From Polyangium fumosum (lineage in GTDB: Bacteria > Myxococcota_A > Polyangia > Polyangiales > Polyangiaceae), in the NCBI RefSeq assembly GCF_005144585.1, contig NZ_SSMQ01000044.1, forward strand, positions 1 to 64,000: 64,000 nucleotides of DNA, read 5' to 3'. Made by a program: the position numbers and the translations under genes. The notes under the pieces were generated by a model that was not told the DNA's origin, made no database searches, and worked only from the letters and a program-made list of their open reading frames with translations. Numbering within the stretch: position 1 is the first letter of the stretch; each line of letters starts with the position of its first letter. Shown in pieces: positions 57,211-64,000 of this stretch.

Positions 57211-60200
57211 GATCCGTCCTCCGACGCACTGCCAAGTCCGTACTGCTTCACGAGCTGCGAGAGCCGCGGCCGCTTCATCCCCAGAAGCACCGCAGCGCGG
57301 GTGATGTTCCCGCCGCTCTCTTCGAGCGCGCGCGCGATGCACTCACGCTCGATCTTCCGCTTCATGTCGCTCAGGCTGACGCCCGAGCGGACGTGCGCGT
57401 ACGTCACCTCGACCGGCGTCGAATCGCCCTCCCCTTGCGATCTTCGCTCGGCGAGCTGAGTGGCGCCCCCGCTCCCCCCATGCGCGTCCTGCTGCTCCGA
57501 TGACGAGGGCGGCGACGAGCCCTTCGTGATCTCGGCAGCCACGCCGCGCATGTACTCGACGTTCGTCGTGAAATCCTCGAGCTCGATGACGTCGCCCTCC
57601 GCGAAGAGCGACGCGGCGCGCAGCGCGTTTTCGAGCTCGCGCACGTTGCCGTGCCACGCGTGCCGCATCAGCGCTTCGATCGCCCGATCCGAGAGCCGCT
57701 TCTGCGGCTCGCCCCGCTCCTGCGCGATGCGGGCGAGCAAGGCCGACGTGATGAGCGGCATGTCCGCGATGCGCTGGCGGAGCGCCGGGACCTCGAGCAC
57801 AACCTGCCGCAGCCGGTAGTAGAGATCCTCGCGGAACTCGCCGCGCGCGACCATTCCGCGGAGATCACGGTGCGTGGCGCAAAGGATCCGCACGTTCGCG
57901 CGGATCGGCTGGGCGCCGCCGACGCGCTCGAAGCTCTTGTCCTCGAGCACGCGGAGGAGCGCGACCTGCGTTCGCTGCGAGATGTCGCCGATCTCGTCGA
58001 GGAAGATCGTGCCGCCCTCGGCGAGTTCGAAGCGGCCGCGGCGCCGCGCCTGCGCGCCGGTAAACGCGCCCTTCTCGTGGCCGAAGAGCTCAGAGAGCAG
58101 GAGCGTCTCGACGAGCGCCGAGCAGTTCACCTTGACGAGCGGGCCCGCGCGGCGCGGGCTCATCTCGTGGATCGCGTCGGCGACGAGCTCCTTGCCGGAG
58201 CCGCTCTCGCCGTGGATCAGCACGGTCGTGTCGGCCTTCGCGACCTTCTTGATGGCCGAGAGCAGCGCGAGCATGGTCGCGTCGCGCCCCACGATCCGCT
58301 CGATCGCCGTCACCGACGAGCGCGACGGCGACGACGAGGCGCGCAACGACGGCGGCGACGAGCTCAACGACGGCGAGGAGCAGCCCGCGCACGACGCATC
58401 GCCGCACCGCTCACAAGGCCGGAGCCCCGGCTCGCTCGAACGCGGCGCGCGCACTTCGAGGGCCGTGAGGCCACGAAGCTCCGGCCGCGCGAGGAATCGC
58501 TCGCGGATCCCCTCGGGCAAGGACGACGCCATGCGATCGCGGGACGCGAGCGCCGCGTGCAGGTGCGCCTCGGCCTCACGCACATCGCCCCGCGCGACCT
58601 CCGCGTGGCAAAGCAACACGCGCGCCTCGCGTTCGAGCTCGGGAGCGTCCGCTTCCCGCGCGAGATCGAGCGCCTCCTCGGCGGCGCCGTCCCACGCGTC
58701 CCCGGCGGCGCGTGCCCGCGTCGCTTCGAGGAGCGCGACCTCCGCACGCGCGCGCGTCGAGCTCGCATGCGCTCGCGCGCGCTCGATCGCCTGTGCGGCG
58801 CGCGCCACGTTGCCGTCGTCGAGCGCGATGCGCGCCGCGAGGCAGTGGCACTCGCAGAGCTTCGCGCCGTTGCTCGATCCGCTCGCGCCTGCGATGGCCG
58901 ACGCGAGCTCCGCCCGCGCTTCGAGCGTCCTGCCGCGCGCGAGGTGGATCCGCGCCGCGACGAGCGCGAAGTGCGGCGCGCGTGTCCCCGGGATCGCCGG
59001 GCCGCACGCCTGTCGTCCGAACGCGAGCGTCTGCTCTGCCTCGGCCACAAGCCCGAGATCGAGCCGGAGCTCCGCGAGGTTCGGGATCACGGTGGCGAGG
59101 AAGAGCCGCTCGCGGATGCGGCGGAAGACCTCGATCGCGCGCTCCGAGAGGTGGAACGCCTCCGGATAATCGCGCTTCAGGATGGCAATGGTCGCGAGGT
59201 TCGTCAGCGCGAACCCGACGGCGCGATGCTCGCCGCGCGCCGTGCCGTCGTCGAGCACGGAGGCGAGCATCGGACGCGCCTCGTCGATCCGGCCGGCCGA
59301 GAGCACGGCGATCGCGCGGTTGAGCCGCGCCCGAAGCTCCGCGATCCCCTCACCGCCGCACGCCGCTTCCCACGCGTCGGCCGCGAAATGCGCCTCCGCC
59401 TCGCTCCACGACGCCGCCGCAAGCAGGAGCTTGCCGAGCACGTTCCGCGCCCCGAGCCGCGTCGCGAGATCCGACGCGCCGCCCTGTGCTTCCTGGGCAA
59501 ACCTTCGCGCCGCTTCGAGATCACCGGCCGTGTACCGGACTTCGGCGAGCTCCACGGCCGCACGCGCGCGCGCGCCGAACGCATCCGCGCGGCCCATGGC
59601 GCGTTCGAGCACGATCGTCGCCGTCGTGAGATCGCCCTCGGCGCTGAGCGCCTTGCCCAGCGTGATCATCACCTCGGGCGCGTTTCCATCCCGCGCCGCC
59701 GCGGCCCGCGCGAACCCTGTCGCCCGCTCCGCATCGCCGACGCGAAGCGCGAGCTCGGCCGAACGCAGGAGCGCCTGCGTCGTCGACGCGTCCGAGAAGA
59801 GCGCGAGCGCCGCTTCCCACCGTCGCCAGAAATCCACCCGCGCGGAAGGCTCTGCCACACCCGCGAGCGCGCGCGTCGCGAGCAGTTCCGCCCGCTCCGC
59901 GTCGCCCGCGCGCGCCCACAACTCGGCCGCGCGGAGCATCGCCCAGGGATCCACGGGGAACACCGCTTCGAGCGCGCTCGCCACGGCGACCGCATCCTCG
60001 CGATCAGCTTCAAGCTCGATCGGTGCGGCGCCCGTGAGCTTCATCGAGCCCGCCGTGTCGATCGTCGCCACGCCCCGCGCGACGAGCGCCTCCACGTCCA
60101 CGCTCGCGCCGAGTCGGCTCGCCTCCGCCGCGGGCAAACTCCGTTGCGCGAGCGCGAGCCGCGCGCAAAGCCGCCTCTGCGCCGGTTCCAGCACGATCGG

Positions 60201-60920
60201 CTCGGCGCGCCCGTCGAGCGGCGCCCGGCGCGCCGCCGACCACCAGCGCTCCAGCGCTTCGAGACGGCCCTCCTCCGCACCGAGACGAAGCTCGGCCGCC
60301 TGCGCGATCGCCTCCCAGTAGCGCCGCAGATCCTCCGGCGACGCGATCGGATCGATCTGCACGAGGCGCGCGCCTGCCGGCGCCGAGGCCACCTCTCTCA
60401 ACACGAGCACGAGCGGCGCGGCGCCTCCACGCGGCGCGACCACGAGGCGCGCCATCTCCTCCACGACCGCCTGTCCCCAGTGCGTCGGCGTGCCTTCGGA
60501 CACGACGATCATCGCGCCGTTCGCCGCGCCGAGGATCCTTGCAGCCACGAGGCGCGGCTCCACCACGTCGCCGATCCCCATCTGCGCGGCGATCTCGCGC
60601 CAGGGTTCGTCCCACGCGACCTCGGCGACTCGCACGCACGCGCGTCCGATCACCTGCGCGCGCCGCGCCGCGTGCGCGCCCACGGCCTCCAGCGTCGCGC
60701 GCGGCCCGTGCAGCACCACGAGCCCGCTCGCGCCTTTCGCGCAGAGCAGATCGTCGACCGCCGCGAGCCCGCGGAGCGAAGCGCGCAAAGGGGCGGCGAT
60801 CACCGCGCCAGACGGCAGCGCGCTCGCCTCCCCGCCGAAGACACCTTCGGTGCGAACACCCAAAGGCTCCTGGGGTGAAGACCGATCAAGCGGAGAAGTG
60901 CGAGGTCCGGGGTCCGCCAC
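57207..60920 (-). CDS. Sigma-54-dependent activator with degenerate ATPase and helical-repeat N-terminus
   Basis: 1237 residues, GTG 60920. Residues 1-300 look like a STAND/AAA domain with a decayed Walker A (VLHGPRATLEAVG, no GKT) and IVVSEGTPTHWG, then many helical repeats (TPR-like) to about 830, a Cys-rich link CERCGDASCAGC and a Ser-rich linker. The AAA+ activator domain (about 880-1120) is complete: GESGSGKELVADAIHE, ELFGHEKGAFTGAQ (sigma-54 contact GAFTGA), GGTIFLDEIGDI, RFDLYYRL-like FREDLYYRLRQV; then the Fis-type HTH at the end (ALEESGGNITRAAVLLGMKR). No receiver domain. First of the regulator-lipoprotein-kinase run; the 5' neighbour DUF2520 gene ends 45 bp upstream. Confidence 0.93.
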   Translation of the reverse strand: MADPGPRTSPLDRSSPQEPLGVRTEGVFGGEASALPSGAVIAAPLRASLRGLAAVDDLLCAKGASGLVVLHGPRATLEAVGAHAARRAQVIGRACVRVAEVAWDEPWREIAAQMGIGDVVEPRLVAARILGAANGAMIVVSEGTPTHWGQAVVEEMARLVVAPRGGAAPLVLVLREVASAPAGARLVQIDPIASPEDLRRYWEAIAQAAELRLGAEEGRLEALERWWSAARRAPLDGRAEPIVLEPAQRRLCARLALAQRSLPAAEASRLGASVDVEALVARGVATIDTAGSMKLTGAAPIELEADREDAVAVASALEAVFPVDPWAMLRAAELWARAGDAERAELLATRALAGVAEPSARVDFWRRWEAALALFSDASTTQALLRSAELALRVGDAERATGFARAAAARDGNAPEVMITLGKALSAEGDLTTATIVLERAMGRADAFGARARAAVELAEVRYTAGDLEAARRFAQEAQGGASDLATRLGARNVLGKLLLAAASWSEAEAHFAADAWEAACGGEGIAELRARLNRAIAVLSAGRIDEARPMLASVLDDGTARGEHRAVGFALTNLATIAILKRDYPEAFHLSERAIEVFRRIRERLFLATVIPNLAELRLDLGLVAEAEQTLAFGRQACGPAIPGTRAPHFALVAARIHLARGRTLEARAELASAIAGASGSSNGAKLCECHCLAARIALDDGNVARAAQAIERARAHASSTRARAEVALLEATRARAAGDAWDGAAEEALDLAREADAPELEREARVLLCHAEVARGDVREAEAHLHAALASRDRMASSLPEGIRERFLARPELRGLTALEVRAPRSSEPGLRPCERCGDASCAGCSSPSLSSSPPSLRASSSPSRSSVTAIERIVGRDATMLALLSAIKKVAKADTTVLIHGESGSGKELVADAIHEMSPRRAGPLVKVNCSALVETLLLSELFGHEKGAFTGAQARRRGRFELAEGGTIFLDEIGDISQRTQVALLRVLEDKSFERVGGAQPIRANVRILCATHRDLRGMVARGEFREDLYYRLRQVVLEVPALRQRIADMPLITSALLARIAQERGEPQKRLSDRAIEALMRHAWHGNVRELENALRAASLFAEGDVIELEDFTTNVEYMRGVAAEITKGSSPPSSSEQQDAHGGSGGATQLAERRSQGEGDSTPVEVTYAHVRSGVSLSDMKRKIERECIARALEESGGNITRAAVLLGMKRPRLSQLVKQYGLGSASEDGS

Positions 60921-60965
60921 GGCTTCTTCAGCGTACGGTCCGTGGCTCGCTCACCGCAACGTTTT

Positions 60966-61805
60966 TCAGGCGCCGCCCGGCGCCTTTTCGAGCACCGTAA
61001 CGATGGCGTCGAAGCTTTCCGCCGGCGCATCGCCCAGGGCGCGCGCGAGCGGCACCTGCAACCTCGAAGCCGCCACATAAAGAGGCACGAGGTGCGGCGC
61101 CGCGCGCGAGAGCATCTCGAGGTGCCGGCCCACGCCCGCGGCGTCCCCGCGACGCACCGGCCCCGTGAGCGCCGCCGGCAAACCCATCGCTTCGACGTTG
61201 TCCGCGACGCTTCGAAGAAGCGGGCCCAGCATCGCCGCCGCCGTCTCCGCCGGCACACCCGCGCGTCCGAGCAGATCCACCCCGCCCGCGGCGAGCGCCG
61301 CGGCCCCGTTCGCCACGAGCCCGGCCGCCGCGTGGTACAGCACGCGATCGAGCCCGGAGATCGTCCGCGGCGTCATCCCGAGCTTTCGCCCGATCGCCGC
61401 CGCCGCCCGCACGGCGCGCGGATCTCCGTCCACGTGGAGCTGCCCGCGCGCGAGCGACGGCGTGACCTCCGGCGACGCGAACGAGATCATCGGGTGCATT
61501 TGCGCGACCGCGACGTTCTCGCTCCGGAGCGGCGCGAGCGGCTCCGGGCCGAGCGCGCCCGCGCAATGCACGACGACCGCCCTTTTGTGCCCCAACAATC
61601 CCGCGTCCCGGATCCGCTCGGCGAGCGGCTGGAGATCACGATCCCGCACGGCCAGGATCACGAACGGCGCGTCGATGCGCCGCGCCGGCAACCCGCTTCG
61701 TTGCGGGCGCAACGTCACCACGTACCCCGCGCGGCGCAGCGCCCGCGCGAGCCCTGCGCCGACCTTCCCTGCGCCCAGGATGAACACGCTCTTCTGCGCG
61801 GCCAT
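60966..61805 (-). CDS. Rossmann/DUF2520 dehydrogenase-like protein
   Basis: 279 residues from ATG 61805 (GGAGGAGCTG site). NAD(P)-binding opening KSVFILGAGKVGAGLARALR, typical of the F420-oxidoreductase-like group; DUF2520 C-terminal domain with YHAAAGLVANGAAAL. The ATG overlaps the nadD stop by one base (TGATG), so the two are coupled. Members resemble ketopantoate-type or pyrroline-5-carboxylate reductases, but their substrates are unknown. Confidence 0.87.
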   Translation of the reverse strand: MAAQKSVFILGAGKVGAGLARALRRAGYVVTLRPQRSGLPARRIDAPFVILAVRDRDLQPLAERIRDAGLLGHKRAVVVHCAGALGPEPLAPLRSENVAVAQMHPMISFASPEVTPSLARGQLHVDGDPRAVRAAAAIGRKLGMTPRTISGLDRVLYHAAAGLVANGAAALAAGGVDLLGRAGVPAETAAAMLGPLLRSVADNVEAMGLPAALTGPVRRGDAAGVGRHLEMLSRAAPHLVPLYVAASRLQVPLARALGDAPAESFDAIVTVLEKAPGGA

Positions 61806-62407
61806 CAGCTCCTCCGGTAGAGACCCCGCTCGGCCGCGTACGCGAGCACCTCGCGCGGCACGAGCTTCTCGACGCGCTCGATCTCGCCGCTGCCGATCGC
61901 GTCTCGCACCTCGGTGCTCGAGATCTTCGGCAGCATCGGCTCCGGCGCGCCCTCGGCCATCACGCCCGCGCGGCCCACGAAGAGCGGCGGAGCGATCGCC
62001 TCGATCCGATCGAAGCGGTGCCACTTCGACAGGTCCGCGATCACGTCGGCGCCGAGCAAGAGGCGCATCGACCAGTCCGGGTGCTGCGCGGCGAGGTGCT
62101 CGAGCGTCCGCAACGTGAGGCTCTCGCCGCCGAGCTCGCGCTCCACGGAGGAGACGCGGACGCGCGGGATCCAGGCGAACGCGAGCCTGCACATCACGAG
62201 CCGATCCTCGAACGGCGCGAGCTCCTTGGCGAACGGATGCCTGTAGACGGGCACCACGAGCACCTCGTCCACGGGCTCCGTCGACAGCACGTACACCGCC
62301 GCGAGCACGTGCGCGACGTGCGGCGGGTTGAAGCTCCCTCCGAACACGGCGACCCGATGCCCCGACGCGGCCGCGGGCGCGCTGCGCTCATCCGTTGCTC
62401 TTGCCAT
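61805..62407 (-). CDS. nadD: Nicotinate-nucleotide adenylyltransferase
   Basis: 200 residues from ATG 62407 (weak site). Nucleotidyltransferase motifs VAVFGGSFNPPHVAHV (HxxH-type) and KISSTEVRDAIGSGE (ISSTxxR). Makes NaAD from NaMN and ATP in NAD synthesis. It overlaps the gene upstream by 20 bp and the DUF2520 gene downstream by 1 bp. NAD supply and the NAD-dependent neighbour may be linked. Confidence 0.93.
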   Translation of the reverse strand: MARATDERSAPAAASGHRVAVFGGSFNPPHVAHVLAAVYVLSTEPVDEVLVVPVYRHPFAKELAPFEDRLVMCRLAFAWIPRVRVSSVERELGGESLTLRTLEHLAAQHPDWSMRLLLGADVIADLSKWHRFDRIEAIAPPLFVGRAGVMAEGAPEPMLPKISSTEVRDAIGSGEIERVEKLVPREVLAYAAERGLYRRS

Positions 62408-63026
62408 CCTGCACCCGCATTTTGACGCCCGGCAGGCTCGGCCCTCCGCCCAGCATGTCCTCTGCGGTGACGGCCCCGCTCGCGTTCCGGATCTCCACGC
62501 GCACCCCGCCCGACGGCGCCTCTTCGAGCACGGCCATGCCGCCGCCCGGCGCCCCGATCGGCCCCGGGGAGACGAACATCCGCGAACCGATGCGCTTCAT
62601 CGTCGGCTCCTGGCTCCGCCCGAACACGAGCAAGCTCGCGGCCGCGATGTCGTCCTGATCGAGGATGCCTTTGTCGTAGACGAAGACCGCGACGCGCCCG
62701 TCGACGAGCTCGATCGATCGGAGCTGGCGGCTCGGGATGCTCGTCAGCGCGCGCAGCCGCGACCGCGCGCGCTCGGCGGCCACGTAGGCGTCGATCGCCT
62801 CCGGCGTCGCGCGCGCGCAGCGCACCGCCGCGCGTGCATAGAGGAGATCCTCGCTCGGGTTCGCGTCGACGAGCCGGTACGCCCAGGCCTTCGCCACGAG
62901 ATCGAGCGCGCCGTCGTCCGACAGGTAGATGATTTGGTCGACCTGGACCTCGTCCAGCAGGAGCTGCGCCGCCCGTGCAAGCGCGGGCAGATCTCTGTTG
63001 GCCGGTCCGAGGATGCCTAGGCGCAT
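62388..63026 (-). CDS. Phosphoesterase-like protein with degenerate metal site
   Basis: 212 residues, ATG 63026. The start MRLGILGPANRDLPALARAA and IIYLSDDGALD recall the calcineurin-like phosphoesterase fold, but the GD-x-H ligand positions are replaced (GPAN; SDDG), so catalysis is doubtful. The C-terminal third (PGPIGAPGGGMAVLEE, RNASGAVTAEDML) is unlike that fold. Function unknown; first gene of the run that leads to nadD. Start divergent from the oxidoreductase at 63118. Confidence 0.7.
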   Translation of the reverse strand: MRLGILGPANRDLPALARAAQLLLDEVQVDQIIYLSDDGALDLVAKAWAYRLVDANPSEDLLYARAAVRCARATPEAIDAYVAAERARSRLRALTSIPSRQLRSIELVDGRVAVFVYDKGILDQDDIAAASLLVFGRSQEPTMKRIGSRMFVSPGPIGAPGGGMAVLEEAPSGGVRVEIRNASGAVTAEDMLGGGPSLPGVKMRVQDGKSNG

Positions 63027-63117
63027 CGATTCGAGAGGGTAGATCAGGCGCGAGTCCTCGTGGACCTTTGTTTGCGGGGGTCACCCCCGAGTTCGCCGTG
63101 CTATAGGGCCGTGGCCC

Positions 63118-64000
63118 ATGTTCCGGCGTACGCGGGCCTTCCGAGATCCGGTCACGATCCACCTCGACGGCTCGCCGGTGCGGGCCGAGCGGGGCGAACC
63201 GCTCGCCGCCTCCCTCCTCGCCGAGGACAAGATCATCCTGGCGCGGAGCCCCAAGCTCCACCGCCCGCGCAGCGCGAGCTGCTTCCGCGGCGGGTGTGAC
63301 GGCTGCCTCATGCGCGTCGACGGCACGCCGAACGTGATGACCTGCCTCCACGCGACCCGGGGCGACGAAGAGGTCGAGGCCCAGAACGTCGTCGGTTCGC
63401 GCCAGGCCGACCTCTTGCGGGTGACGGACTGGTTCTTCCCGAAGGGCATCGATCACCACCACTTCATGGCGGGCGTCCCTGCGCTCGGCTCCATCATGCA
63501 GAGCTTCGCGCGCAAGATCGCGGGGCTCGGTCGCATGCCCTCGGAGATCGAGGCGCCTCGGCCCGCGCGCTTGCTCGAAGCCGACGTCGTGGTCGTGGGC
63601 GCCGGCCTCGCGGGCCTCGTCGTCGCGCAAAAGCTCGGCGCGGCGGGCGCGCGTGTCGTCGTCGTCGACGACGGCCTCTCGCTCGGCGGCTCGCTCCGCG
63701 CGCTCCCCGACCAAGCGCCGCACCTCGCATCGATCCGGCCGAGCGGTGACCTCGTCTTTTCTCGCGCCACGGCGGCCGGCATCTACCTCGGGGATCTGCT
63801 CGTCGCTGCGGAAGAAGGAGCCGTCGTGGTGCGCGCGCCTGCAAAGGTCTTCGCGACGGGCGCGCACGACGGCATCTCGGCCTTCCCGGGCAACGATCTT
63901 CCCGGCGTCTTTTCGGCGCGCGCGGTCTGCCTCCTTCATACGTACGGCGTGGAGCCCGACGGCCCCGTCGTCGTCGCGGGTGAAGGGTTTTGGGCTGACG
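63118..64000 (+). CDS. (2Fe-2S)/FAD oxidoreductase, sarcosine-oxidase-alpha/HcnAB-like, 3' end beyond window
   Basis: 294 codons visible. N-terminal Fer2_4 domain with a [2Fe-2S] set C-x4-C-x2-C then C (ASCFRGGCDGCLMR, VMTCLHA), then an FAD-binding segment DVVVVGAGLAGLVVAQKLGA. Found in heterotetrameric sarcosine oxidase alpha subunits and in hydrogen cyanide synthase subunits A/B; fused here at the N-terminus. Substrate undecidable from this part. Divergent from the phosphoesterase-like gene over 91 bp. Confidence 0.85.
   Translation, partial: MFRRTRAFRDPVTIHLDGSPVRAERGEPLAASLLAEDKIILARSPKLHRPRSASCFRGGCDGCLMRVDGTPNVMTCLHATRGDEEVEAQNVVGSRQADLLRVTDWFFPKGIDHHHFMAGVPALGSIMQSFARKIAGLGRMPSEIEAPRPARLLEADVVVVGAGLAGLVVAQKLGAAGARVVVVDDGLSLGGSLRALPDQAPHLASIRPSGDLVFSRATAAGIYLGDLLVAAEEGAVVVRAPAKVFATGAHDGISAFPGNDLPGVFSARAVCLLHTYGVEPDGPVVVAGEGFWAD

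Noticed and set aside
57651-60878. Long + strand frame opposite the sigma-54 activator, and similar ones at 11358-13130, 13215-15857, 39213-41936
   Set aside because: All are shadows: Arg/Ala-rich, no recognised domain, real genes on the other strand have intact motifs.

Overview
The window looks like a piece of a large, GC-rich myxobacterial chromosome, most likely Polyangiales (Sorangium/Polyangium-like). Signs of this are the strong G/C bias at third codon positions, lipoproteins with Gly-rich linkers just behind the lipobox, a MYXO-CTERM-type C-terminus (Cys, membrane segment, Arg cluster) at 26086-28629, a 19-copy Myxococcus-type Cys-rich repeat protein at the left edge, FHA/DUF4388 proteins, a Ser/Thr kinase fused to an ATPase/helical-repeat module, and a very large sigma-54 activator. 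No phage genes, transposases, rRNA, tRNA or CRISPR array were seen. Species assignment is inference.

Left part (1-13 kb): a giant exported repeat protein (minus, runs off the edge); a double-FHA protein followed by a 2-oxoglutarate/Fe(II) oxygenase, a creatininase-family hydrolase and a ferritin-like di-iron protein; then a small exported four-Cys protein, an exported carboxypeptidase-regulatory-like repeat protein, a YkgJ-type Cys-cluster protein and a Gly-rich lipoprotein.

Middle-left (13-29 kb): a bacterial expansin lipoprotein in operon with a GH13 alpha-glucosidase and divergent from an L,D-transpeptidase lipoprotein; a stretch crowded with hairpins; a tandem duplication of a secreted protein, each copy with its own promoter region and terminator; an esterase lipoprotein divergent from a tight ACP / cyclopropane-synthase-like methyltransferase / fatty-acyl-AMP ligase operon; an alpha/beta hydrolase, glutaryl-CoA dehydrogenase and the MYXO-CTERM protein.

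Middle (29-46 kb): FHA-DUF4388 protein; a 1609-residue metzincin-like lipoprotein; histidinol dehydrogenase; a SUKH-type protein; uracil phosphoribosyltransferase; an App1-like phosphatase translationally coupled to a zinc-ribbon Ser/Thr kinase with ATPase and helical repeats; an MshEN-domain protein; a CoA-transferase; an SCP2 protein; and an unknown membrane protein.

Right part (46-64 kb): a YHS/HMBD copper-type P-ATPase; ribosomal protein L3 with RlmE and ChaC (rplC without its usual S10-operon neighbours); a second FHA-DUF4388 protein; 3,5-diaminohexanoate dehydrogenase with formate-tetrahydrofolate ligase; and a long minus-strand run: phosphoesterase-like protein, nadD, DUF2520 dehydrogenase, sigma-54 activator without receiver domain, small lipoprotein, sensor histidine kinase. 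A (2Fe-2S)/FAD oxidoreductase starts at the right edge.

The best candidates for undescribed systems are the ACP-methyltransferase-FAAL lipid operon, the oxygenase-creatininase-di-iron trio, the tandem secreted paralogs, and the regulator-lipoprotein-kinase operon. All functions were assigned by reading motifs; no database search was run.
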